Counted from the stretch's first letter, positions 36,417 through 45,586 are shown. The stretch: 64,000 nucleotides of DNA from Shewanella indica (GCF_002836975.1 NZ_NIJK01000047.1:124001-188000); one strand, 5' to 3'. The notes: generated by a model from the letters alone, not told the origin. Program-made: numbers and translations.

Positions 36417-36759
36417 TTTCGTATCCTTCCAGTGTAGGGAACTCACCGGGAAACAGTAACTTGAGACGGTGCATACTCTACCCTAAGTTAACAAACCCCA
36501 GAAATGAGATTTTCTATACTTGGTCACAACTTCGAATAAATTTTCGTAATATCAGTGCAGTCAAAGCTGCAGTATAGTCGATTCTAATACAAAGATTTTT
36601 TCTATGCTTGAATCTGATTTAACGTTGTTGAATTACATAAAACGCCATGCCTGTGGCCAAGATCACAGATGTCCACCCGGTTTGGATGTAATTTTATTTC
36701 ATGTGAGAGAGTTTAACCAAGATGAGCCTTTGTTAAATTTTTTTTACGGGAAACTGATT
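36417..36759. other. Divergent ychE/adhE regulatory region
   Basis: This 343-base region carries no convincing gene. A reading frame in phase with adhE extends back to 36604 but lacks family similarity. The region holds a CRP-like site (36652) and an AT-rich stretch around 36530-36600 with TATAGT- and TATACT-like elements suited to promoters. I see no symmetrical FNR box (TTGAT-N4-ATCAA). Confidence 0.4.
36652..36667. promoter_or_regulatory. Candidate CRP site upstream of adhE
   Basis: TGTGG-CCAAGA-TCACA matches the CRP core TGTGA-N6-TCACA at 9 of 10 positions. It lies 92 bases before the adhE start. CRP is the main anaerobic and carbon regulator in Shewanella, so control of the fermentative adhE is plausible. 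Confidence 0.5.
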
Positions 36760-39363
36760 ATGAAAGTCACCAATACTCAGGAACTGGATCTGCTACTGGA
36801 AAGAGTCAGCCAGGCTCAGGCGAAATTCGCAGGTTTCAGTCAGCAGCAAGTCGATAAGATATTTCGCGCCGCCGCGCTGGCTGCCGCCGATGCCAGAATA
36901 GCGTTGGCAAAACAGGCCGCCGCCGAAACCTCCATGGGAGTGCTGGAGGATAAAGTGATTAAAAACCACTTTGCTTCCGAGTATATCTATAACAAGTACA
37001 AAGATGAAAAGACCTGCGGCATTCTGGAAGAAGACGACACCTTCGGCACCATCACAATTGCCGAACCCGTGGGGATCATCTGCGGCATAGTACCGACAAC
37101 CAATCCTACTTCCACCGCTATCTTCAAGGCGCTTATCAGCCTGAAAACCCGTAATGCCATCGTCTTCTCCCCGCACCCCAGAGCCAAGGCATCCACAGTC
37201 GCAGCCGCCCGAATAGTACTGGATGCCGCCATTAAGGCCGGAGCTCCCGAGGACATTATAGGCTGGATAGATGAACCCAGCGTCGCACTTTCCAATCACC
37301 TGATGACCCACGAAAAGATAAATCTTATTCTGGCCACCGGCGGCCCGGGTATGGTGAAAGCCGCTTACTCTTCCGGGAAACCTGCCATAGGTGTCGGCGC
37401 AGGTAATACACCTGTGGTTATTGATGAAACCGCGGATATCAAACGCGCGGTGGCTTCCATATTGATGTCAAAAACCTTTGATAACGGTGTGGTATGCGCC
37501 TCTGAACAAGCGGTCGTGGTACTCGATAGCGTCTACCAAGCAGTACGGGAGCGTTTTGCTCATCATGGCGGTTACCTGCTCAATGACGAAGAATGCCTTG
37601 CCGTGAAACAGGTTATCCTCAAAGATGGCGCGCTCAATGCCGCCATAGTTGGCCAGAGTGCGGCGCGCATTGCCGAAATGGCCGGCTTTAGCGTACCGAG
37701 CTGGACCAAGGTACTGATCGGTGAGGTGGATGAAATCACCGAAGCCGAAGCCTTCGCCCATGAAAAGCTTTCGCCGCTGCTTGGTATGTACCGCGCCAAC
37801 GACTTTGATGAGGCGCTGGATAAGGCCGATGCCTTGGTGAAACTCGGTGGTATCGGTCATACCTCTGGACTCTATACAGATCAAGATACCCAGGTGCAGC
37901 GGGTCAAGCGTTTCGGTGAGCGGATGAAAACAGCTCGAATTCTGATAAACACCCCGGCATCTCAAGGCGGGATTGGCGATCTCTATAACTTCAAGCTGGC
38001 ACCTTCTCTCACTTTGGGCTGTGGCTCCTGGGGGGGGAACTCGATTTCGGAGAACGTGGGCCCGAGTCATCTTATCAACAAGAAAACTGTCGCCAAGAGG
38101 GCCGAGAATATGTTGTGGCACAAACTTCCATCCTCCATTTATTTCCGCCGCGGTAGTCTACCTATTGCCCTGGAGGAGTTGGCCGACAAACGCCGCGCCT
38201 TGATAGTGACAGACAAGTTCTTGTTCAATAATGGCTACTGTGATGAAACCGTCAAGATCCTCAAGGGCTTGGGGCTGGATACCGAAGTGTTTTATGAAGT
38301 GGAGGCCGATCCTACCTTAGCAGTAGTTCGCGCCGGCACCAAGGTGGCCGAGAGTTTCCAACCGGATGTGATCATCGCACTGGGCGGTGGCTCCCCTATG
38401 GACGCTGCCAAGATCATCTGGGTGATGTATGAACATCCTCAGGTGGACTTTGCCGATCTGGCGCTGCGTTTCATGGATATTCGTAAACGTATTTACAAGT
38501 TCCCCAAACTTGGGCGCAAGGCCAAGATGGTCGCTATCCCCACCACGTCGGGCACAGGCTCTGAAGTCACACCATTTGCCGTGGTGACTGATGAGCAGAC
38601 AGGTGCCAAGTATCCTATCGCAGATTATGAACTGACCCCCAACATGGCGATTGTGGATCCCAACCTGGTGATGAACATGCCCAAGTCCTTAACCGCCTTT
38701 GGCGGGATAGATGCCATTACCCATGCCTTGGAAGCCTATGTCAGCGTGATGGCCAATGAGTACAGTGACGGCCAGGCATTGCAGGCCTTGGATCTTCTGG
38801 TTACGCACCTGCCCAAGGCCTACGAAGAGGGCGCCGCGGCGCCGATTGCCCGCGAAAAAGTGCACAACGGCGCCACCATTGCCGGTATCGCCTTTGCCAA
38901 CGCTTTCCTGGGCATATGTCACTCTATGGCTCACAAACTGGGCGCCGAGTTCCATCTGCCACACGGCTTGGCCAATGCACTGCTCATAAGCAATGTCATC
39001 CGTTTCAACGCCACCGACCTGCCGACCAAGCAAGCCGCCTTCAGCCAGTATGACAGGCCCAAGGCGCTCTGCCGCTATGCTGCCATTGCTGATCATCTCA
39101 AGCTGACAGACGCCGAGCTGAGTGACACCGAAAAAGTCGAGCGTTTGATAGCCAAAATTGAGCAGTTGAAGCTGGCTTTGGGGATCCCGGGGTCGATTCA
39201 GGAAGCCGGTGTCACAGAAGCCGATTTCCTGGATAAGCTCGATGAACTGGCTGAAGATGCTTTTGATGATCAGTGTACAGGTGCCAACCCCAGGTATCCT
39301 CTGATCAGTGAGTTAAAAGCCCTGTTGCTGGCAAGCTTCTACGGCGAGGTTTACCGCGACTAA
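36760..39363 (+). CDS. adhE: Bifunctional acetaldehyde-CoA/alcohol dehydrogenase AdhE
   Basis: AdhE reduces acetyl-CoA to acetaldehyde and then ethanol with two NADH, a fermentative redox outlet. It forms long filaments (spirosomes) in E. coli. The 867-residue protein has an N-terminal CoA-dependent aldehyde dehydrogenase domain with Cys246 in NGVVCASEQ and GVGAGNTPVVID, a linker, and a C-terminal iron-type alcohol dehydrogenase domain with IALGGGSPMDAAKI, TTSGTGSEVTPFAV, GGIDAITHALEAYVS and HSMAHKLGAEFHLPHG supplying iron ligands. Start 36760 (MKVTNTQ) is chosen by family alignment. Confidence 0.97.
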   Translation: MKVTNTQELDLLLERVSQAQAKFAGFSQQQVDKIFRAAALAAADARIALAKQAAAETSMGVLEDKVIKNHFASEYIYNKYKDEKTCGILEEDDTFGTITIAEPVGIICGIVPTTNPTSTAIFKALISLKTRNAIVFSPHPRAKASTVAAARIVLDAAIKAGAPEDIIGWIDEPSVALSNHLMTHEKINLILATGGPGMVKAAYSSGKPAIGVGAGNTPVVIDETADIKRAVASILMSKTFDNGVVCASEQAVVVLDSVYQAVRERFAHHGGYLLNDEECLAVKQVILKDGALNAAIVGQSAARIAEMAGFSVPSWTKVLIGEVDEITEAEAFAHEKLSPLLGMYRANDFDEALDKADALVKLGGIGHTSGLYTDQDTQVQRVKRFGERMKTARILINTPASQGGIGDLYNFKLAPSLTLGCGSWGGNSISENVGPSHLINKKTVAKRAENMLWHKLPSSIYFRRGSLPIALEELADKRRALIVTDKFLFNNGYCDETVKILKGLGLDTEVFYEVEADPTLAVVRAGTKVAESFQPDVIIALGGGSPMDAAKIIWVMYEHPQVDFADLALRFMDIRKRIYKFPKLGRKAKMVAIPTTSGTGSEVTPFAVVTDEQTGAKYPIADYELTPNMAIVDPNLVMNMPKSLTAFGGIDAITHALEAYVSVMANEYSDGQALQALDLLVTHLPKAYEEGAAAPIAREKVHNGATIAGIAFANAFLGICHSMAHKLGAEFHLPHGLANALLISNVIRFNATDLPTKQAAFSQYDRPKALCRYAAIADHLKLTDAELSDTEKVERLIAKIEQLKLALGIPGSIQEAGVTEADFLDKLDELAEDAFDDQCTGANPRYPLISELKALLLASFYGEVYRD

Positions 39364-39384
39364 CAATAGCCTTGTCCTAGAAGC

Positions 39385-39419
39385 AAAATACCGCTCACTT
39401 ACAATGAGCGGTATTTTTT
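39385..39419 (+). terminator. Rho-independent terminator of adhE
   Basis: AAATACCGCTCA (39386-39397) pairs with TGAGCGGTATTT (39405-39416), followed by TTT. Confidence 0.88.
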
Positions 39420-39833
39420 AGCGTGACACAGAATTTTGAACACCTTCTGTTCAACCCATATGGAAGCACGGCGCCCTAGCACACAATCATCCTTTATATT
39501 CCGGTTGCCCAAAAAGTTAAAATTAAACAATATAAAAACTCGTTTAAGAAGCTTCTTTATGCCAGATACTCTTTGTTTTTCCGCGCGTGAAATGCTTCTT
39601 CTGTAATTAGTTACTTTTCCATAGCAGCTTGAAATGGCTTCACTATTGTCTTCACCGTTGTCTTCACTATGGTCACATGCAATTCATGCCAGCTCGCAAA
39701 CTGTAACAAAGCATGTTTCTTTACTAACAATTGCTGAAAAGTTCCTGCTTCCATGATTTACTAGCAAACTATGCACCCGAAAAACCGATAAAAACTCAAA
39801 TTTCCAACATACGGGTGCCGGGAAGGAAATCAT
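39420..39833. other. Long intergenic region upstream of the DUF885 gene
   Basis: This 414-base AT-rich gap contains three tandem imperfect 12-base repeats at 39638-39673 (CTTCACTATTGT, CTTCACCGTTGT, CTTCACTATGGT) inside a small minus-strand reading frame. The rest shows no gene. A GGAAGGAAATC ribosome site precedes the DUF885 start. Confidence 0.4.
39611..39754 (-). CDS. Possible 47-residue small protein with tandem TxVK repeats
   Basis: This ATG-to-TAA frame of 48 codons starts MEAGTFQQLLVKKHALLQ and ends KPFQAAMEK. It contains TIVK, TTVK, TIVK in a row, produced by three tandem 12-base repeats. No ribosome site is visible before the ATG (39752-39754), and the composition does not look like a membrane or DNA-binding protein. 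It may be a gene remnant or a chance frame. I do not recognise it. Confidence 0.25.
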   Translation of the reverse strand: MEAGTFQQLLVKKHALLQFASWHELHVTIVKTTVKTIVKPFQAAMEK

Positions 39834-41621
39834 ATGAAAAAACTCACCCTGTGCCTGGCGGTGTCACTGGCGCTGACAGGTCTGTCCGCATGTCAAACCC
39901 AAAGCTCGCCAGAGGCGATGGCATCTAACGTTTCTGCTATCGTCAAACAAGATCAGAACCAAGCCTTTACTGCATTCAGTCAAAGTTTTATCGATTCTTT
40001 GTGGCAAGTTGCACCGACTTGGGCGCTCTATAATGGTTTTCATCAATATGATGCCAAACTCCTGGTACCGGATGCGGCCAGCCGCACCGTGACGCTGAAC
40101 TTTATTCAGCAGCAGCGTGCCAAGATGGCGAGCTTTGATTTTGCGGCGCTTACCGCAGCCAACCTGATTGACTATCGCTTGATTGAAAATGTTCTCGGCA
40201 GCATGGAGTGGGAAATCAAACGCTTCAAGTCCTGGCAGTGGGACCCATCCAGTTACAACGTGGCCGGAGGTTTTGCGCAAATCATCAATGAGGACTTTGC
40301 ACCTCTGGATCAAAGGTTGCGCTCTGTATTGGGCCGATTGGAAAATGTGCCGGCCTATTACCGGGCGGCGCAGCAAAACATAGATAATCCCACTCTGGAG
40401 CACACAGAGTTGGCCATCATGCAAAATCAGGGTGCCTTTACGGTATTGTCCGATGAACTGCTCGTCAAGGTGAACGCCTCCGGCCTGAACGCTGATGAAA
40501 AGGCGTTGTTCAAGCAAAGACTGGCTAATGCCGTGGCAGCCATCGAAGGGCATATCCAGTTTCTAAAACAGCTTGAGCAGCAACTTAAGCGCGAAGGCAG
40601 CCGTAGTTTTCGGATAGGAGAAGCACTTTATGAGGAGAAGTTTGCCTTCGATATTCAGGCCGGTATGAGCGCCAAGGCCCTTTATGAAAAGGCGCTGGCC
40701 GATAAGGCCAGGGTTCAGGGTGAAATGGCGAAAATTACCGATAAGCTCTGGAGCAAGTATTTCCAAGAGCCCAAGCCGCAAGACGAGAAGAAGGCTATCA
40801 AACAGTTGATCGACAAGCTTTCGGCCCGGCATGTAAAGCGGGAAGATTTTGTGGACGAGGTGAGGGCGCAGATCCCCGAGCTGGTGAAGTTTGTCAATCA
40901 ACACGATCTGGTGACTCTGGATCCGAAAAAGCCTTTGGTGGTCAGGGAAACACCTGAATATATGCGAGGTTTTGCCGGTGCTTCCATCAGTGCTCCCGGC
41001 CCTTATGAAAAGGGCGGCAACACTTATTATAACGTGACTCCCCTCGATGGCATGACTGACGAGCAGGCCGAAAGTTACTTGCGCGAGTACAACCACTGGA
41101 TATTGCAGGTACTGAACATACATGAGGCTATCCCCGGCCATTACACCCAACTGGTGTACTCCAATGAATCACCGAGCCTGGTCAAGAGCCTGTTTGGTAA
41201 CGGCGCCATGGTCGAAGGTTGGGCCGTTTATGCCGAGCGTATGATGTTGGAACAGGGCTATGGCAACTTTGAGCCGGAAATGTGGCTGATGTACTACAAG
41301 TGGAACCTCAGGGTGATTTGTAACACCATTCTGGACTACAGCATTCAGGTCAAGGGGATGACTGAAGAGCAGGCTATCAAATTGATGACTGAAGAAGCCT
41401 TCCAGCAGCAAGCCGAGGCGGAAGGTAAATGGCGCCGGGCAACGCTGAGCCAGGTACAGTTAACCAGCTATTACGCCGGATATCGTGAAATTTACGACCT
41501 CAGGGAAGAACTTAAACAGCAACAAGGAAAGGCGTTTGAGCTCAAGGCATTTCACGAAAACTTCCTCAGTTATGGCAGTGCTCCGGTCAAATACATCAGC
41601 CAGTTGATGCAAGACAAGTAA
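39834..41621 (+). CDS. DUF885-family lipoprotein, putative metallopeptidase
   Basis: The 595-residue protein has a lipoprotein signal peptide (MKKLTLCLAVSLALTGLSAC), so the mature part is probably anchored in the envelope. DUF885 proteins are largely helical and resemble zinc peptidases. The motif HEAIPGHY at residues 430-437, followed by GNGAMVEGWAVYAERMML with a conserved EGW, gives a plausible metal site. The C-terminal SYYAGYREIYDLRE is also conserved. Activity is not proven for most members. It is monocistronic, with a good AAGGAAA ribosome site. Confidence 0.88.
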   Translation: MKKLTLCLAVSLALTGLSACQTQSSPEAMASNVSAIVKQDQNQAFTAFSQSFIDSLWQVAPTWALYNGFHQYDAKLLVPDAASRTVTLNFIQQQRAKMASFDFAALTAANLIDYRLIENVLGSMEWEIKRFKSWQWDPSSYNVAGGFAQIINEDFAPLDQRLRSVLGRLENVPAYYRAAQQNIDNPTLEHTELAIMQNQGAFTVLSDELLVKVNASGLNADEKALFKQRLANAVAAIEGHIQFLKQLEQQLKREGSRSFRIGEALYEEKFAFDIQAGMSAKALYEKALADKARVQGEMAKITDKLWSKYFQEPKPQDEKKAIKQLIDKLSARHVKREDFVDEVRAQIPELVKFVNQHDLVTLDPKKPLVVRETPEYMRGFAGASISAPGPYEKGGNTYYNVTPLDGMTDEQAESYLREYNHWILQVLNIHEAIPGHYTQLVYSNESPSLVKSLFGNGAMVEGWAVYAERMMLEQGYGNFEPEMWLMYYKWNLRVICNTILDYSIQVKGMTEEQAIKLMTEEAFQQQAEAEGKWRRATLSQVQLTSYYAGYREIYDLREELKQQQGKAFELKAFHENFLSYGSAPVKYISQLMQDK

Positions 41622-41801
41622 GGTGGACAACAAAAGGCAGGGATAAAGTTTGCTGCCCAGTGGCGGTAAACTTAATTTGTTCAGTTGACTATAGGGACAG
41701 TTTGACCGGCTATCCCTTTTTCATAACTCGTTATATGTGACTCTGTGCACCTTACATCATTATAACCAGTGAATTTTTCTGGCTCGGTCAGGATAATTAT
41801 G

Positions 41802-41811
41802 TTAACGTTAA
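41802..41811. promoter_or_regulatory. Palindrome upstream of the orphan response regulator
   Basis: TTAACGTTAA is a perfect 10-base palindrome within GTTAACGTTAATGGTAATGG, 37 bases before the regulator start. It could be an operator, for instance for autoregulation, but the motif is short. Confidence 0.25.
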
Positions 41812-41848
41812 TGGTAATGGTTCTTATTTGAGAATTGTATTAACGAAA

Positions 41849-42529
41849 ATGACGAAAATTTTATTGGTGGACGATGACCTGGAGTTCAGGGACTTGCTCA
41901 AGGAAGCACTGGAGGGCGAGGGGCACGATGTTGTTTGTGCCGCTGATGGTTTGGATGCACTGATGAGACTCGACACTTTTACCCCGGATGTTATCTTGCT
42001 CGACTTAATGATGCCCAAACTCAATGGTTTTGAGATGTTACTTGCCCGTAAGGACAGTACACCTGTGATAGTGATTTCGGCTGTCGATAGCGAAGAGGAA
42101 AGGATTAAAGGTTATGAGCTGGGGGCTGATGATTTTTTGAGTAAGCCATTTAGCGTCAAAGAGTTGTTGGTCCGTATTCAGGCGCTCATAAGAAGGATCA
42201 ATATCAGCAAGGGGCAGGAACCTACCGATCTGGCGCTCAATAAGCATATTCAGTTTGATGAGACGGATTACACAGTAGCCATTGCCGATCAGCAATTGGC
42301 ATTGACTCAGACAGAGTTTCGTTTGTTTAAATATCTGTTTGAGCGTAAGGGCCAGGTGGTTACCAAGCAGGAGCTACAGCGACGGGTGTTAAAAAAAGAG
42401 TTGGGGCGGTTTGACCGAAACCTGGATATGCATATCTCCAACACCCGGCGTAAACTGGAGCAGACCCGTTTGCCAAGAAGTCTTATTAATACTGTACGCG
42501 GCCAAGGATACAGTTTCAGCCTTTGGTAA
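41849..42529 (+). CDS. OmpR-family response regulator, orphan
   Basis: This is a 226-residue two-component regulator. The receiver domain has acidic residues Asp8-Asp10 (LLVDDDLEF), phosphoacceptor Asp52 in LLDLMMPKLNG and Lys99 in FLSKPFS. The C-terminal winged helix includes LTQTEFRLFKYLFERKGQVVTKQELQ and RFDRNLDMHISNTRRKLE with INTVRGQGYSF. ATG 41849 is chosen because MTKILLVDDD is the canonical beginning; an in-frame TTG at 41828 is the alternative, and neither has a strong ribosome site. No histidine kinase gene is adjacent on either side, so its partner must be elsewhere. Confidence 0.9.
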   Translation: MTKILLVDDDLEFRDLLKEALEGEGHDVVCAADGLDALMRLDTFTPDVILLDLMMPKLNGFEMLLARKDSTPVIVISAVDSEEERIKGYELGADDFLSKPFSVKELLVRIQALIRRINISKGQEPTDLALNKHIQFDETDYTVAIADQQLALTQTEFRLFKYLFERKGQVVTKQELQRRVLKKELGRFDRNLDMHISNTRRKLEQTRLPRSLINTVRGQGYSFSLW

Positions 42530-42564
42530 ACTCTACTGATTTTTCCCCGAATATCAAGCCAGAG

Positions 42565-42598
42565 TCGGCCGCGTTTTCAAGCGCGGCCGATTTGGTTT
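42565..42598 (+). terminator. Terminator of the response regulator
   Basis: TCGGCCGC pairs with GCGGCCGA around a ten-base loop, followed by TTTGGTTT. The T run is imperfect. Confidence 0.65.
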
Positions 42599-42664
42599 AT
42601 CCTATAGCCCACTTGCGCGAGCCTTTCGGCTCCACACCCTATAAAAGCAATGAAGGAAAACATC

Positions 42665-43792
42665 ATGCGGATCAGCGCGAATTTTGATGGTGGCAATATT
42701 CAGGTCATCAGTCTTGATAATAAGGACGACATCAGACTGGCGATCCGCCCGGATCAGGGCGGAGAGTTCTACCAGTGGTTCAATTTCCGTTTTGAAGGCC
42801 AGGTAGGAAACAGTTACACCCTCAATATCATCAACGCCGGCAGCGCTTCTTATCCCAAAGGCTGGGAAAACTACCAGGCGGTTGCCAGCTATGATCGCCA
42901 GCACTGGTTCCGTCTGCCGACCAAATATGAAGACGGCAAACTAAGCATCAATGTTGAATTGGACACCGACGCTATTCAGATAGCCTATTTTGCACCTTAC
43001 AGTTACGAGCGCCACCTGGATCTGCTCAGCGCTGTGCAAGTGCATCCTGAGGTAAGCCTGGAACACCTGGGTCTGACCCTGGATGGCCGCGATCTGACCT
43101 TGGTCAAGGTGGGGGATGGCGATAACAGCAAGCGCAATATCTGGATCACCGCCCGTCAGCATCCGGGGGAAACCATGGCCGAATGGCTGGTGGAAGGTTT
43201 GCTGTATCGTTTGCTGGACTCGGACGATCCTGTTTCCAAACAGTTGCTGGATAAGGCTAACTTCTATGTTGTACCCAATATGAACCCGGACGGCAGCGCC
43301 CGCGGCCATTTGCGCACCAATGCCGCCGGAGTTAACCTAAACCGTGAGTGGCAAACGCCAAGCCTGGAGAAGAGCCCCGAGGTGTACCATGTGGTACAAA
43401 AGATGAAAGAAACCGGTGTGGATCTCTTCTATGATGTCCACGGTGATGAAGGTCTACCTTATGTGTTCCTGGCCGGCTGTGAAGGCATTCCTTGTTGGGA
43501 TGAGCGTTTGACTCAACTGCAACAGGAATTTGCCTCGGCACTATTGCTGGTTAGCCCAGATTTCCAAACCGAACATGGTTATGAAAAGGACGAGCCCGGC
43601 AAGGCCAACCTGACCATAGGTTCCAACTGGGTCGGCGAAACCTTCAACTGCCTGTCCAACACCTTGGAAATGCCATTTAAAGACAACGATAATCTGGCTG
43701 ATCCGCTGGTGGGCTGGTCCCCGGAGCGCTGCCTGTACCTGGGTGAAGCTTCATTGACCGCCATGCTGGCCGTCGTGGACAAACTCAGGTAA
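42665..43792 (+). CDS. M14-family zinc carboxypeptidase, cytosolic carboxypeptidase-like
   Basis: The 375-residue cytoplasmic protein has the N-terminal beta-sandwich domain typical of the CCP-like M14 subfamily (YQWFNFRFEGQVGNSYTLNI) followed by a carboxypeptidase fold. Zinc ligands are His and Glu in TARQHPGETMAEW and His in DVHGDEGLPYVF; substrate-binding residues lie in NMNPDGSARGHLRTNAAGVNLNREW, and the catalytic Glu is probably in NTLEMPFKD. Bacterial members of known structure exist but their natural substrates are unclear. ATG 42665 (MRISAN) has AAGGA seven bases upstream; ATG 42650 is possible. Two small genes follow closely. Confidence 0.88.
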   Translation: MRISANFDGGNIQVISLDNKDDIRLAIRPDQGGEFYQWFNFRFEGQVGNSYTLNIINAGSASYPKGWENYQAVASYDRQHWFRLPTKYEDGKLSINVELDTDAIQIAYFAPYSYERHLDLLSAVQVHPEVSLEHLGLTLDGRDLTLVKVGDGDNSKRNIWITARQHPGETMAEWLVEGLLYRLLDSDDPVSKQLLDKANFYVVPNMNPDGSARGHLRTNAAGVNLNREWQTPSLEKSPEVYHVVQKMKETGVDLFYDVHGDEGLPYVFLAGCEGIPCWDERLTQLQQEFASALLLVSPDFQTEHGYEKDEPGKANLTIGSNWVGETFNCLSNTLEMPFKDNDNLADPLVGWSPERCLYLGEASLTAMLAVVDKLR

Positions 43793-43801
43793 GGAGCAGT
43801 T

Positions 43802-44119
43802 ATGGCACTGGTTGAATGCCCTTTATGCCGCAAGCGGATCTCCAGTAAGGCACCCAGTTGCCCGCACTGTAGTTCCAAATTGGGACCCAACACCGAGTCG
43901 CTGTCGAGGATTAGCCATATTCAGCAGTCGACCAAACTGATGAATCAGAGCTTTCTGGCCTTGACCCTGTTTATCGCCGGGGTGGTTATCTGGTTCTGGG
44001 GTGGCGAAGTCGCTGAAGGCAATAGAGCCATCGCCGGTGCGGTCTGCTTTACGCTCGGTTTCGTAGGTTACCTGATAACCCGGGTACGTATTATTTTGCA
44101 CAAGCGGAAAAGTGTATGA
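43802..44119 (+). CDS. Zinc-ribbon membrane protein
   Basis: This is a 105-residue protein with an N-terminal zinc ribbon (CPLCRKRISSKAPSCPHC, four Cys) and two hydrophobic helices at about residues 48-66 and 76-93, ending in a basic tail (HKRKSV). It begins ten bases after the M14 peptidase gene and overlaps the next gene by four bases (ATGA), so the three are likely one operon. The function is unknown; a small membrane-anchored zinc ribbon could be a protein-interaction module. Confidence 0.75.
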   Translation: MALVECPLCRKRISSKAPSCPHCSSKLGPNTESLSRISHIQQSTKLMNQSFLALTLFIAGVVIWFWGGEVAEGNRAIAGAVCFTLGFVGYLITRVRIILHKRKSV

Positions 44120-44397
44120 CAGATATCAACAAAGTGATTGAAGAGATGCCGGTTGAGGTCTATGAGAGACTGCGCAGCGCCGCCGAGATAGGTAAGTGGG
44201 AAGATGGCACTGTGCTGACCGAGGAACAGCGGGAAAACACGCTGCAACTGGTGATGCTCTATCAGGCCAGACGTTTGGAGCAAACCGAACACTTTACTAT
44301 AGGTGCCGGTGGCCAACTCAACGAGTTGTCCAAGGCGCAGCTGAAAAAGCAGTTTCGCGGTGAGAGCATTGCTGAGTTCAAAGAATCTGATCTTTAA
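44116..44397 (+). CDS. yeaC: DUF1315 (YeaC-family) protein
   Basis: This 93-residue cytoplasmic protein resembles E. coli YeaC over most of its length: VIEEMPVEVYERLRSAAEIGKW, DGTVLTEEQRENTLQLVMLYQAR, FTIGAGGQLNELSKAQLKKQF. The function is unknown. It overlaps the zinc-ribbon gene by four bases and ends at a terminator shared with ansA. Confidence 0.85.
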   Translation: MTDINKVIEEMPVEVYERLRSAAEIGKWEDGTVLTEEQRENTLQLVMLYQARRLEQTEHFTIGAGGQLNELSKAQLKKQFRGESIAEFKESDL

Positions 44398-44420
44398 TTA
44401 AGTTTCTGGATTCGAATGAT

Positions 44421-44448
44421 AAAAAGCCCTGTATAAACAGGGCTTTTT
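44421..44448. terminator. Bidirectional terminator between yeaC and ansA
   Basis: AAAAAGCCCTGT pairs with ACAGGGCTTTTT around an ATAA loop, with T runs on both strands. Confidence 0.9.
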
Positions 44449-44462
44449 ACTATCAATTAAAT

Positions 44463-45479
44463 TCAATCCGAAGTGAGTTCGCCACAGAGGTTTTGTTGCA
44501 TCTGCCGTCTTATCTCTTCTGTACTCAGCCCTTGGGAGAGCAGGTAATGCAACTTGGTCAAGGCGGCTTCCGTGGTCATATCGGCGCCGCTGATAACGCC
44601 GGCTTTTGCCAGGGCGTTGCCTGTGGCATAACCGCCCATATTGACTTTTCCCTGCAGGCACTGAGTCAGATTAATAAGCACTGTGCCTTTGTCGTTGGCC
44701 CGCTTGAGAGTTTCCAGCAAGGCGGGGTCCTGCGGCGCGTTGCCGACACCATAGGTCAGTAATATCAGTGCTTTTACCGGCTGCTGCAATATGTTGTTGA
44801 ATACCTCGGTGGAGATCCCGGGATACAAGGTAACCACACCTATGGGGTGAGGGGTAATGGGCGCCACTTTCAGGGGCTTATCGCAGGGCGGAGCAATTTT
44901 ACCGGCGCGCAGGCGAATCTTGATCCCGGCTTCCAGCAACAGGGGGAAATTCGGCGAAGCAAAGGCATCGAAGCCGTCGGCATGAGCCTTGGTGGTACGG
45001 TTGCCGCGGAACAACTTATTGTTGAAGAACAGGCAAACCTCGGCAACTGGGTAATTTGCCGCTATATACAGCGCATTAAGTAAGTTGGTTTGACCGTCTG
45101 AACGCAGCTGCGCCAATGGAATTTGCGAGCCGGTGACGATAACCGGCTTACCGAGATCTTGCAGCATGAAAGACAGCGCCGAGGCGGTAAACGCCATGGT
45201 GTCTGTGCCGTGAAGAATAACAAAGCCATCATACTTGTCATAGTTGGCCTGAATGTCGTCGGCTATCATCTGCCAGTGGCTGGGAGCCATGTTGGAGGAG
45301 TCTATCAGCGGACTATATTCCTGGATCACGAACGTCGGCATCTCTTCATGGAAAAACTCCGGCATGGAGTTGACGCATTCCGTTAGGAAACCGGCGACCG
45401 GGGCAAAGCCATTACTGGTTTTTTGCATCCCTATGGTGCCGCCCGTGTATGCGACATAGATGGACTTTTTTTTGTTCAT
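44463..45479 (-). CDS. ansA: L-asparaginase, type I (cytoplasmic)
   Basis: This enzyme hydrolyses asparagine to aspartate and ammonia. The 338-residue protein (E. coli AnsA also 338) has nucleophile Thr15 in VAYTGGTIGMQ and the second catalytic pair Thr92-Asp93 in LHGTDTMAF. There is no signal peptide, consistent with the low-affinity cytoplasmic form. sppA lies upstream on the same strand, as in E. coli, but a terminator separates them, so ansA probably has its own promoter. Confidence 0.95.
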   Translation of the reverse strand: MNKKKSIYVAYTGGTIGMQKTSNGFAPVAGFLTECVNSMPEFFHEEMPTFVIQEYSPLIDSSNMAPSHWQMIADDIQANYDKYDGFVILHGTDTMAFTASALSFMLQDLGKPVIVTGSQIPLAQLRSDGQTNLLNALYIAANYPVAEVCLFFNNKLFRGNRTTKAHADGFDAFASPNFPLLLEAGIKIRLRAGKIAPPCDKPLKVAPITPHPIGVVTLYPGISTEVFNNILQQPVKALILLTYGVGNAPQDPALLETLKRANDKGTVLINLTQCLQGKVNMGGYATGNALAKAGVISGADMTTEAALTKLHYLLSQGLSTEEIRRQMQQNLCGELTSD

Positions 45480-45553
45480 AATCTGGCTTTATTTATCATT
45501 GGAGCAAAAGAGAGGCCGGATTATAGCAAATCAACCCCGACAGCATAAGGCAC

Positions 45554-45578
45554 AAAAAAGCCCGGCGAACCGGGCTTT
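45554..45578 (-). terminator. Rho-independent terminator of sppA
   Basis: On the minus strand AAGCCCGG pairs with CCGGGCTT around a TTCG loop, a highly stable tetraloop, then TTTT. Confidence 0.88.
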
Positions 45579-45586
45579 CAGGATTA

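Noticed and set aside
36604..36759. N-terminal extension of AdhE by 52 residues
   Set aside because: The added part has no similarity to AdhE, which starts MKVTNTQ-like, and the stretch carries the CRP-like site.
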